Shown here one piece after another: positions 1 to 7,978 of a DNA stretch of 64,000 nt. The position numbers and the translations under genes were made by a program. Below the pieces are notes generated by a model. It saw only the letters and a program-made list of their open reading frames with translations, was not told the origin of the DNA and did no database searches. The DNA comes from JAFEDN01 sp963844565 (lineage in GTDB: Bacteria > Pseudomonadota > Gammaproteobacteria > Coxiellales > Coxiellaceae). Where the stretch lies: assembly GCA_963844565.1 (NCBI GenBank), contig CAWJON010000002.1, positions 1,736,001-1,800,000 on the forward strand. Direction: 5' to 3'. Position 1 is the stretch's first letter; every line of letters starts with the position of its first letter.

Positions 1-1
1 A

Positions 2-301
2 CCAGCCAATCAAAAGGCAAATACCCTCCTACCATCTCCGAATGGTAAACGAATTTATGATCAATATTGTGCATCTTGTCATAATGGCAATGACCTCCAA
101 GCTCCTAAAATCGGTGATCAGAAAATATGGAGTGAATTAATTCGCAAAGGCATGGACACGTTAATTCTAGAAACTTGGAAAGGAACAAAGTCCATGCCGC
201 CTAAGGGCGGTTGCCCTAATTGCAACCTAGAAGAAATTAAAGCAGCCACAAAATACCTGGTTAACGAAAGCGTATCAGAGCAGGACTTCCGATTATGGTA
301 A
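2..301 (+). CDS. Cytochrome c5 family protein, 5' end outside window
   Basis: The frame is open from the left edge and ends at TAA 299-301; the start lies outside the window. The visible 99 residues contain a haem-c attachment motif CASCH (about residue 24) and a later MPPKGGCPNC segment, which supplies the axial Met and the extra Cys pair typical of cytochrome c5. The protein is expected to be periplasmic and to carry electrons. Its stop codon overlaps the first possible ATG of coxB, so it is the upstream member of the oxidase operon and probably feeds electrons to the oxidase. The family call is solid; the partner is inference from position. Confidence 0.8.
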   Translation, partial: PANQKANTLLPSPNGKRIYDQYCASCHNGNDLQAPKIGDQKIWSELIRKGMDTLILETWKGTKSMPPKGGCPNCNLEEIKAATKYLVNESVSEQDFRLW

Positions 302-1437
302 ATTTATCAGGAGTTCCCGCTGAAAGAAACTCTTCCTTGCACGATGGGGGATCGCACCCCCGTCTCATGGGGGCAGGAGCGGGAATAGCTGTAAATATAC
401 CTTTTGGCGTCACACCGCTCAGTCAAAGTGTCTATCACTTACATATGTTAAGTTTTTATGTTTCACTCGCAATTTGTGCGGTCGTATTTATTAGTTTAAC
501 TATTTTGCTGATTAAATTTCGAAAATCAGCGAATCATAAACCTGCCAAAGTAAAACCGCATCGACTGTTAGAAATTTCTTGGGTCATTGTTCCTTTTATA
601 TTGCTCATTATCATGGGCGTGCCAGCAACGATCATTCTTATTCACGCCGATCATGAAGAAAATGCAGATTTAAATATCAAAATAACTGGCTATCAGTGGA
701 AATGGGAATATGAATATTTGGATGAAGGCATTCGATTTTTTAGCGTATTATCAACACCGTTCTCACAACTCCATGGAAATGAAAATAAAAACAAATGGTA
801 TTTACGTGAAGTTGATCATCCATTGGTGTTACCTATTCACAAAAAAATACGTTTTTTAGTGACTTCAAATGATGTGATTCATTCTTGGTGGGTCCCAGAA
901 CTTGGCGTTAAGAGAGATGCTATTCCTGGATTTATTTATGAGTCAAAAGCTTGGATTAAAAAACCTGGCATTTATCGCGGGCAGTGCGCAGAATTGTGCG
1001 GAATTAACCATGGCTTTATGCCAATCGTCGTCGAAGCTAAAACACAAGCAGATTATGATAAATGGGTCCAACAACAAAAATCTCAATTTAATGCGCCTGA
1101 CAATACAATCTCGGAAGGGAAAAAATTATATTTAAGAAATTGTAGTGCTTGCCATTTACCCGATGGCAGCGGCAGACCCCCCTATGTTCCCGCTTTGCAA
1201 GGGGGTAAGGGAACAATTGGGCCGATAAAATTCCATATTGAAATTGTCCTCAAAGGCATACCAAAAACTGCAATGCCAGCGTTTAGTGAACAGTTAAGCA
1301 GTGAACAAATTGCAGCGGTTATCAATTATGAACGTAATAGTTGGGGTAACAACGATAAAATAAAATATGGCAGCCAGGCAGGCGGGATAGTAACCCCTGA
1401 AGAAATTGAGCAAGTACGCAGCGAGGGAGGTAGTTAA
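295..1437 (+). CDS. coxB: Cytochrome c oxidase subunit II with fused C-terminal cytochrome c
   Basis: Subunit II of a haem-copper terminal oxidase, 380 aa. Two membrane helices lie at about residues 48-73 and 93-115. They are followed by the periplasmic CuA cupredoxin domain, whose ligands are visible in GQCAELCGINHGFM (about residues 233-246). The tail (about 270-350) carries a haem motif CSACH, so this is a caa3-type subunit II. The extreme N-terminus is odd: there is no recognisable signal peptide, and codons about 7-31 lie in a GC-rich hairpin (314-385). The true start could be ATG 295, overlapping the upstream stop, or ATG 367. It is followed two bases later by coxA. No subunit III gene follows, so it must lie upstream or elsewhere. 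Confidence 0.93.
   Translation: MVNLSGVPAERNSSLHDGGSHPRLMGAGAGIAVNIPFGVTPLSQSVYHLHMLSFYVSLAICAVVFISLTILLIKFRKSANHKPAKVKPHRLLEISWVIVPFILLIIMGVPATIILIHADHEENADLNIKITGYQWKWEYEYLDEGIRFFSVLSTPFSQLHGNENKNKWYLREVDHPLVLPIHKKIRFLVTSNDVIHSWWVPELGVKRDAIPGFIYESKAWIKKPGIYRGQCAELCGINHGFMPIVVEAKTQADYDKWVQQQKSQFNAPDNTISEGKKLYLRNCSACHLPDGSGRPPYVPALQGGKGTIGPIKFHIEIVLKGIPKTAMPAFSEQLSSEQIAAVINYERNSWGNNDKIKYGSQAGGIVTPEEIEQVRSEGGS
314..385 (+). repeat. Palindromic GC-rich hairpin inside the 5' end of coxB
   Basis: Outer arms TTCCCGCT (314-321) and AGCGGGAA (378-385) enclose an inner GGGGG/CCCCC hairpin (346-361). The reading frame stays open through it and it encodes the unusual N-terminal stretch of CoxB. The hairpin group between thiS and thiG (20848-20953) has a similar style and a similar closing segment, AGCGGGAAT plus GCTG. 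A small mobile palindromic element is possible but not shown. Confidence 0.45.
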
Positions 1438-1438
1438 T

Positions 1439-2938
1439 ATGGTAGTAAAATCCAAAATAAAAAAAACAGTTCAAGTCATCAGTCATTGGCTTACCACCAC
1501 CCAGCATCATGAAATTGGCACTTTATATTTGTTTTTCTCTTTAATTATGTTGTTAATTGGCGGTGTTTTTGCCGAATTGATGCGCATCCAACTCACACAC
1601 CCAGGCAATCATTTTCTCGAACCCAATCAATACAATGAAATGGTCACGATGCATGGTCTCATTATGATATTTGGTGCGATTGTTCCAGCCTTAGTTGGAT
1701 TAGCCAATTGGCAAATTCCATTAATGATTGGTGCGCCCGACATGGCCTTGCCTCGGTTAAATAACTGGAGTTTTTGGTTATTGCCGTTTGGTTTTATTAT
1801 TTTATTAAGCACCTGGTTCCTACCTGGTTCTGCACCAAATTTTGGCTGGACTTTCTATGCTCCGCTTTCCACCATTTATGGTCCACCCAGTACAGATTTT
1901 ATGATATTTTCTCTACATATTTTTGGACTCTCTTCAATTTTATCTTCAATTAATATCATTACCACCATCATTAATATGCGAAGAAAAGATTTAAAAATGA
2001 TGGATATGCCAATTTTTTGCTGGTCTTGGTTTATCAATTCCTTCTTGCTCATTGGAATTATGCCGGTTTTAGCTGGAACGGTGACAATGTTATTAACAGA
2101 TCGCCATTTTAACACGTCTTTTTTTAATCCTGCGGGTGGTGGCGATGCTTTGATGTTCCAACATTTATTTTGGTTCTTTGGTCATCCCGAAGTTTATGTG
2201 ATGATTTTGCCTGCTTTCGGCATTATTTCTGAAGTAATTCCAGCTTTTGCAAGACAAGAGTTATTTGGACGTGTTTCTATGATTTACGCCTTGGGAGCCA
2301 TTGCTTTTCTTTCTTATATCGTTTGGGCGCATCACATGTTCACTTCGGGAATTCCGCTCGCTTCTCAACTTTTTTTCATGTATACCACCATGCTAATTGC
2401 CGTACCTACCGGGGTCAAAATATTTAATTGGACAGCGACTTTATATAAAGGCGCCGTAACTTTTGAGACACCGATGTTATTTGCTCTTGGATTTTTATTT
2501 TTATTTACGGTGGGCGGATGCACTGGAGTGATGCTCTCGCTGGTTCCCAGCGATTTTCAATATCAAGACACTTATTTTGTGGTAGCGCATTTTCATTATG
2601 TATTAGTGGCAGGATCTTTATTTGCGATAATTGCAGGGGTTTATTTCTGGATACCTCAATGGACGGGTTATATGTATAACGAAAAAATAGGTCAATGGCA
2701 TTTTTGGTTATCCATGATTTTTTTTAATGTCACCTTTTTTCCTATGCATTTTTTAGGTTTAGCCGGCATGCCAAGACGGATCCCCGACTACGCCTTACAA
2801 TTTACGGATCTCAATTTAATTTCTTCAATCGGCGCCATTATATTCGGATTAGCCCAACTGTTATTTTTATATAATATTTTTTACTGCCTCTTCAAAAAAG
2901 GCGCTCCGGGCTCAGAGGAATCAAGCCACGCACGCTAA
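1439..2938 (+). CDS. coxA: Cytochrome c oxidase subunit I
   Basis: Catalytic haem-copper subunit I, 499 aa, with about 12 membrane helices; it reduces O2 to water and pumps protons. The GHPEVYVMILPAFGIISEV segment contains the Cu-B His and the cross-linked Tyr, and its SE pair fits an A1-type K-channel/Glu arrangement. HHMF gives further Cu-B histidines, and the haem His ligands lie in VAHFHYVL. The ATG at 1439 is chosen over an in-frame start at 1406 because GAGGGAGG (1423-1430) lies at good spacing and it follows the coxB stop directly. Usual subunit I proteins are slightly longer (about 520-540). The operon ends here. Confidence 0.93.
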   Translation: MVVKSKIKKTVQVISHWLTTTQHHEIGTLYLFFSLIMLLIGGVFAELMRIQLTHPGNHFLEPNQYNEMVTMHGLIMIFGAIVPALVGLANWQIPLMIGAPDMALPRLNNWSFWLLPFGFIILLSTWFLPGSAPNFGWTFYAPLSTIYGPPSTDFMIFSLHIFGLSSILSSINIITTIINMRRKDLKMMDMPIFCWSWFINSFLLIGIMPVLAGTVTMLLTDRHFNTSFFNPAGGGDALMFQHLFWFFGHPEVYVMILPAFGIISEVIPAFARQELFGRVSMIYALGAIAFLSYIVWAHHMFTSGIPLASQLFFMYTTMLIAVPTGVKIFNWTATLYKGAVTFETPMLFALGFLFLFTVGGCTGVMLSLVPSDFQYQDTYFVVAHFHYVLVAGSLFAIIAGVYFWIPQWTGYMYNEKIGQWHFWLSMIFFNVTFFPMHFLGLAGMPRRIPDYALQFTDLNLISSIGAIIFGLAQLLFLYNIFYCLFKKGAPGSEESSHAR

Positions 2939-2947
2939 ACCAATTCC

Positions 2948-3096
2948 GCTGATTTCGGCGACATCCGCCTGCTCGCAAGTTTTGTTAAATCGGGTCCTGT
3001 CAGAGGAGTCGTTTTTCATGCTCGCTGCGCTGCGCGTGAAAAACGACTCCTCTGCCACCCGATGCAAAGCTCGCTGGCGGATGCGCCGAAATCAGC
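2948..3096. repeat. 149-bp imperfect palindrome downstream of coxA
   Basis: The arms start GCTGATTTCGGCG and end CGCCGAAATCAGC. Inner matches include CAGAGGAGTCGTTTTTCA against TGAAAAACGACTCCTCTG, and CGGGT against ACCCG. Nearly the whole element folds on itself around 3030. It lies ten bases after the coxA stop and has no T-run, so it reads more like a non-autonomous palindromic element (REP/MITE type) than a simple terminator, although it could stop transcription. The remaining gap 3097-3305 shows nothing else I recognise. Confidence 0.7.
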
Positions 3097-3305
3097 TAAC
3101 TGCTACGTCCACTTTTATCCAAGCAATATTATTCGGTCTACCAATTATTGCATGACGATATTCCAGAAATAAATTTTAAATGGCTTGCTCTGTGCTGAGT
3201 TGCTCTATCATTTGAAAAATATCTTTAAATAGGAATTTTTGGATAAAATCTGCTAGAATTTCGAGAGGAAATCTGTAATTTTACAAGCTAACAGTTATTT
3301 AACCT

Positions 3306-4277
3306 ATGAAAAACTTAATTGGTGATATTGGCGGCACACATACTCGGCTTGCTGTGTTCGAGGACAGCGTCAATTGGGATGAAATAAAGAAATATCGCAA
3401 TGATGACTTTTCCTCTTTGGAAGAGATTATTACTTTATTTTTAAAATCAACGAAATTAGCGCCCACAATGGCTGCTTTTTCTATCGCCGGGCCTGTTTTC
3501 CAGGGTGAAGTTTCACTGACCAACCGCCCTTGGCATATTTCCGCGGCTAAACTACAGTCACAATTTAATTTGCAACATTGCCAAGTCATTAATGATTTTT
3601 CTGCAGTGGTAATGGGAATTCCTGCGCTTTCCGCCGAAAACCTTGAGCAAATCGGTTGGGGAAAATCTATTCCAAATGGACCCATAGCGGTCTTGGGTCC
3701 CGGAACTGGGCTTGGGGTCGGGGGAATGATGCCTGATGCAATGGGCGGGCATATTGTAGTCAGCGAAGGTGGTCATGCTACTTTACCGGCAACGGATTCA
3801 ACCTCAGCCGAAATTATTGACCGAATGCGCCAGCGTTTTGGCCATGTTTCCGCAGAGCGTGCTATTTCCGGACCCGGTTTACAGAACCTTTACCACGCCA
3901 TTGCCGAACAGGAGGGCATCGTTTTACCAAAAAATCTAACTCCCGCGGAAATTGGTGAGGCGGCAACAGAAAAAGAAGACCCCATCGCGATCCGTGCTTT
4001 AGATTATTTTTTTGCGTGGCTGGGCACAGTAGCTGGCGATTTAGCTTTGACTTATGGCGCTAAAGGTGGGGTCTATATCGCGGGAAACATTGTCTCCAAA
4101 TATTTAATAGATTTGCATCGGTCACAATTCCGTCAACGTTTTGAGAATAAAGGAAGAGTTAATTTTTATATGCGAGCCATTCCAACATTTGTGATTTTAC
4201 ATCCTGAAGTTGAACTGTTAGGATTGGCGAGTAGTATTAATGCACGTAAAAATAACACTCCTTGGCCATATACCTGA
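3306..4277 (+). CDS. glk: Glucokinase (Glk family)
   Basis: ATP-dependent phosphorylation of glucose to glucose-6-phosphate in the cytoplasm; 323 aa, the normal size for the proteobacterial Glk family. The phosphate-binding motif IGDIGGTHTRLA opens the protein, VINDFSAVVMG contains the conserved catalytic Asp region, and GPGTGLGVGG is the second phosphate-binding loop. Start ATG 3306 puts the phosphate motif at the right distance; no strong ribosome binding site is visible. The gene converges on the pgl-zwf-gnd-tkt operon, whose Zwf enzyme consumes its product. Confidence 0.93.
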   Translation: MKNLIGDIGGTHTRLAVFEDSVNWDEIKKYRNDDFSSLEEIITLFLKSTKLAPTMAAFSIAGPVFQGEVSLTNRPWHISAAKLQSQFNLQHCQVINDFSAVVMGIPALSAENLEQIGWGKSIPNGPIAVLGPGTGLGVGGMMPDAMGGHIVVSEGGHATLPATDSTSAEIIDRMRQRFGHVSAERAISGPGLQNLYHAIAEQEGIVLPKNLTPAEIGEAATEKEDPIAIRALDYFFAWLGTVAGDLALTYGAKGGVYIAGNIVSKYLIDLHRSQFRQRFENKGRVNFYMRAIPTFVILHPEVELLGLASSINARKNNTPWPYT

Positions 4278-4356
4278 TAATTGTTCACTTCAAAGCTATA
4301 GCATTGAAATTGCGGTTTAGCTTTAGAACTCTACACCGCACGGCATGATCAAATTT

Positions 4357-5085
4357 TTATTTTCCGTAAGCTGATTTATCGAGGAACCAGGTTAATTTGC
4401 CGTTAAGGGGTTGAATCAATTGGGCTGGAAATTCTTCGGGGTTTTTTGTACCGTACAAAATTTCATGAACGGCTTTTGCTTTTGAACTTCCTTCTACTAA
4501 GAAAGCAATCTGGGAAGCTTGATTAATAATGACCGGAGTCATCGTTATCCGATTCATATTCAACTCGGGCACAAAAACTGACTTAACCCAGTGTTTTGTT
4601 TCATTTAAAACTTCTGTATGCGGGAACAGAGAAGCGGTGTGGGCATTTGCTCCAAGACCCAACAAGATTAAATCAAATTGCGGCTTTCGATTATGAAAAA
4701 AATCCTGCAAAGTTTTTTCATAAGCTAATGCTGATTTTTCGGGTGATTCCAAAATTGGAATGGGAAAAATCTGATTTTTAGGAATTGAAACATGCTGCAA
4801 CCAAATTTGATAAGCCACATGCGCGTTATTTTCTTCACTATCAACAGAAATATAACGTTCATCCCCCCAAAATATATAAAGCTTTTCCCAAGGAATTCGC
4901 TTTTTATAAGCAGGTGTGGTTAACAATTCGTATAACGGTTTTGGTGAGCTACCTCCGGAAATCGACACCGCAAAGTAATCTTGATCTTTAACGGTAGATT
5001 GCACCAGTTCGATAAAAAATTCAGCAACAGCAACACAAAGCGATTGCTTATCTTCAGAAATTTTTAAAATAGGTTTCGTCATCAT
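4357..5085 (-). CDS. pgl: 6-phosphogluconolactonase
   Basis: Hydrolyses 6-phosphogluconolactone to 6-phosphogluconate, the second step of the oxidative pentose phosphate pathway. The 242-aa protein is DevB/SOL-like, with the family signatures SISGGSSPKPLYELL, WGDERYI and LILLGLGANAHTASLFP. The start overlaps the zwf stop as ATGA, which implies translational coupling; a second ATG lies one codon downstream. It is the last gene of the tkt-gnd-zwf-pgl operon. Confidence 0.93.
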   Translation of the reverse strand: MMTKPILKISEDKQSLCVAVAEFFIELVQSTVKDQDYFAVSISGGSSPKPLYELLTTPAYKKRIPWEKLYIFWGDERYISVDSEENNAHVAYQIWLQHVSIPKNQIFPIPILESPEKSALAYEKTLQDFFHNRKPQFDLILLGLGANAHTASLFPHTEVLNETKHWVKSVFVPELNMNRITMTPVIINQASQIAFLVEGSSKAKAVHEILYGTKNPEEFPAQLIQPLNGKLTWFLDKSAYGK

Positions 5086-6557
5086 GATTCAAACGCCATA
5101 CACGAGGGCCACTCTCCCCCATCAGATTTTATCAATTCATCAGCGGTCACAGGCCCATGGCTTCCAGTGGCATAATTTGGAAAATCACTCGGGGGATTTT
5201 TTTGCCAATATTCAATGATAGGCATCAGGATAGCCCATGAGGCTTCAACCTGATCGACTCTCATAAATAAGGTCTGATCCCCTTTGATGATATCTGACAG
5301 CAGTGTTTCATACGCGTCGGGAGAAGTTGTTGCGAAAGCTTCTTGATAACGAAAATGCATATTAACCGTTTGCAGTTGCAGTTCGGAACCCGGTTTTTTA
5401 GCTTGCAACGTTAAAACAATCCCTTCATTGGGTTGAATGTTAATAATCAATTGAGACGTCTGACATTGACTGGTGGTATCGAAAGAAAATATTTTATGCG
5501 GTACTTTACTAAATTGAATGGCAATTTCCGAGTATTTTTTTGACAAACATTTTCCGGTGCGTAGATAAAAAGGTACCCCTTGCCAACGCCAATTATCGAC
5601 AAATAATTTAATCGCCGCATAGGTTTCAGTATTGGATTGCGAAGAAACGCCTGGTTCCTGTCGATACGATTGATATTGGCCGCGAACGGCATAAAGATCA
5701 ATTTCATCGGGATTTAAATCGCGCACAGCATGTAGCACATCCACTTTTTTATTGCGAATCTCATCGGCATCTAAAGAAGTCGGCGGCTCTATGGCAACCA
5801 AACACAATAATTGCATGAGGTGATTTTGAATCATGTCCTTTAAAGCGCCAACTTGATCGTAATATCCCGCACGCGAACCAACACCATCGGTTTCGGCCAC
5901 CGTAATGGTGACATGATCAATAAAACTGCGATTCCAGATAGGTTCAAACATGGGATTACCAAAACGAAAAACCAACATATTTTGTACGGTTTCTTTACCT
6001 AAATAATGATCGATGCGAAAAACTTGGTTTTCCTGGAAGTATTTTCCAATCTCTGTATCCAATTCTTTTGCAGAATCTAAATCATCACCAATCGGTTTTT
6101 CAATAACCAGACGGGTATGTTCACGATCATCGGCAAAACCCGCTTGACCTAATTTTGAAGCTATTTCGCCAAACAAGGAAGGGGGCGTTGCCATATAAAA
6201 AATATAGTTGGGAGCTCTTTTCCAATCTTTACATAAACTATCCAGCTTTTCTTTTAAATCAACAAAAAACCTACCATCGTTAACATCGCCTTTTAAAAAA
6301 TTAATGTGGGAAGTAAAATCCGGCCAATAAGTATCCGTGTCAGCACGATGACGTGAAAATTTTCGCACACCTTCCTCAAATTTTTGGAGAGATTCTTCTT
6401 CCAGATTAACGCTTCGACCGATAATTAGAGTATCAAATTCCTCGGGTAAAATTTTCTCAACATACAAACTAAATAAAGAAGGAATTAATTTACGCCAGGA
6501 TAAATCTCCCGTCCCACCAAAAAATATGAATACAGCAGAGTTTAATTTATTAGACAT
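5082..6557 (-). CDS. zwf: Glucose-6-phosphate 1-dehydrogenase
   Basis: Oxidises glucose-6-phosphate to 6-phosphogluconolactone with NAD(P)+. The dinucleotide loop reads FFGGTGDLSWRKL near the N-terminus, and the substrate motif RIDHYLGKETVQN is complete. I take MSNKLN at 6557 as the start (491 aa, normal size) rather than the in-frame ATG at 6620. The shorter start has a GGGGGCA ribosome binding site and overlaps the end of gnd by only 8 bases, while the extra 21 residues match nothing in the family. Overlaps at both ends point to a tightly coupled operon. Confidence 0.94.
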   Translation of the reverse strand: MSNKLNSAVFIFFGGTGDLSWRKLIPSLFSLYVEKILPEEFDTLIIGRSVNLEEESLQKFEEGVRKFSRHRADTDTYWPDFTSHINFLKGDVNDGRFFVDLKEKLDSLCKDWKRAPNYIFYMATPPSLFGEIASKLGQAGFADDREHTRLVIEKPIGDDLDSAKELDTEIGKYFQENQVFRIDHYLGKETVQNMLVFRFGNPMFEPIWNRSFIDHVTITVAETDGVGSRAGYYDQVGALKDMIQNHLMQLLCLVAIEPPTSLDADEIRNKKVDVLHAVRDLNPDEIDLYAVRGQYQSYRQEPGVSSQSNTETYAAIKLFVDNWRWQGVPFYLRTGKCLSKKYSEIAIQFSKVPHKIFSFDTTSQCQTSQLIINIQPNEGIVLTLQAKKPGSELQLQTVNMHFRYQEAFATTSPDAYETLLSDIIKGDQTLFMRVDQVEASWAILMPIIEYWQKNPPSDFPNYATGSHGPVTADELIKSDGGEWPSCMAFES

Positions 6558-7968
6558 TTTGCCCCCAGTTAGTATGAAACGCGTTCGGTTGATCAATTCG
6601 TTCGTAAGTGTGTGCGCCAAAATAATCGCGTTGAGCTTGAATTAAATTTGCAGGCAGCCACGCACTTCGGCATACATCATAATAACTCAATGTCGCCATT
6701 AAACCTGGAACAGGCAAACCCAATTGGATGGCAATCTGAACAACAGCACGCAAATCCGCTTGGGTAACCGATAATATATTTGCAAAATTTTTGTCCAAAA
6801 ATAGTAATGGGAGATTCCCTTGCTTTTGAAAAGCGCTGCTAATATGCTCAAGCATTGCTGAGCGGATAATACACCCCCCTCGCCAAATTCTTGCAATCTT
6901 ATAAAGATTAAGATCATATTGGTAGGTTTTTGAAGCTTGGGCTAACAACGCAAATCCTTGTGTGTACGTAAGGATCATGGCCATATATAATGCGTTTTTT
7001 AATTGCTGAGTAAAGTTATTTGGAATTTCTGCACGCTTTGCCCCATCTTTTAAACATTTGCTGGCAGCTTCTCTTAATTTTTTATTTGCTGATAAATCTC
7101 GCTGTTCAACCGCAGTATTAATAATTGGAATTGATACTTGCATTTTAAACGCATCCTCTGAAGTCCAAGTTCCAGTGCCTTTTTGCTTGGCTTCATCTCG
7201 AATAAGATCAATCAGCCGTTGCTGAGATTGAGTATCTTTTTCTAGAAAAATATTGGCAGTAATTTCGATAAGAAAACTATTTAATTCGGGCGTTTCATTC
7301 CAAGCTTTAAATTGCTTATGAAGCTGATCATTGTTAAATCCAAGCCCACGCTTCATGAGATCATAACTTTCTGCGATCAACTGCATGAGCCCATATTCGA
7401 TGCCGTTATGCACCATTTTGACATAATGCCCGGCTGAACCTTTACCCATATAAGCGATACAAGCTTCGCCTTGTACTTGAGCGGCCGTTTTTTCTAAAAT
7501 TTTATTGACTCGTTCGTAGGCTTCTTGTCGGCCGCCAGGCATTAAACAAGGACCCGTCCTTGCTCCCTCCTCCCCACCAGAAATACCCATCCCTAAAAAA
7601 TCAATCTGCTTCTCAGCCAATGCTTTTTGTCTTCGATCGGTATCCGTAAAGTGAGAATTTCCGCCATCGATAAGAATATCTTCGGAAGACAAATGAGCGA
7701 GCAATTCATTAATAACCGCATCCACAGGGGCGCCTGCCGGAACCAAAAATAGAACTATTCTCGGTGTTTTTAGCGATTTTATAAAATTGAGCACATCAGA
7801 AGTGGAAAAAATGCTCTCGCTGGATCCTTGTTTTTGTAGCGCTTGAACTTTATTTAAATCTTTATCAAGTCCAGCCACTTTAAAACCTTTATCGACCATA
7901 TTTAAAGCCAAATTACTACCCATAACCCCTAAGCCGATGATGCCGATATCGTAATATTTCTCTTTCAT
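6550..7968 (-). CDS. gnd: 6-phosphogluconate dehydrogenase, decarboxylating
   Basis: Converts 6-phosphogluconate to ribulose-5-phosphate, CO2 and NADPH. The 472 aa length matches the long (tetra-helical C-terminal) type. The N-terminal Rossmann motif is IGLGVMGSNLALNM; the substrate-binding segment is GKGSAGHYVKMVHNGIEYG; the C-terminal RDYFGAHTYER is diagnostic. The start is ten bases after the tkt stop, and the stop lies inside the beginning of zwf. Confidence 0.95.
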   Translation of the reverse strand: MKEKYYDIGIIGLGVMGSNLALNMVDKGFKVAGLDKDLNKVQALQKQGSSESIFSTSDVLNFIKSLKTPRIVLFLVPAGAPVDAVINELLAHLSSEDILIDGGNSHFTDTDRRQKALAEKQIDFLGMGISGGEEGARTGPCLMPGGRQEAYERVNKILEKTAAQVQGEACIAYMGKGSAGHYVKMVHNGIEYGLMQLIAESYDLMKRGLGFNNDQLHKQFKAWNETPELNSFLIEITANIFLEKDTQSQQRLIDLIRDEAKQKGTGTWTSEDAFKMQVSIPIINTAVEQRDLSANKKLREAASKCLKDGAKRAEIPNNFTQQLKNALYMAMILTYTQGFALLAQASKTYQYDLNLYKIARIWRGGCIIRSAMLEHISSAFQKQGNLPLLFLDKNFANILSVTQADLRAVVQIAIQLGLPVPGLMATLSYYDVCRSAWLPANLIQAQRDYFGAHTYERIDQPNAFHTNWGQNV

Positions 7969-7978
7969 AACATTAACC

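Noticed and set aside
3299..3685. Opposite-strand frame over glk
   Set aside because: It is the shadow of a well-conserved enzyme gene and has no family features or ribosome binding site of its own.
5082..6620. Longer Zwf start at 6620
   Set aside because: The extra 21 residues are out of family, overlap gnd by 71 bases, and the ATG at 6557 has a GGGGG-type ribosome binding site.
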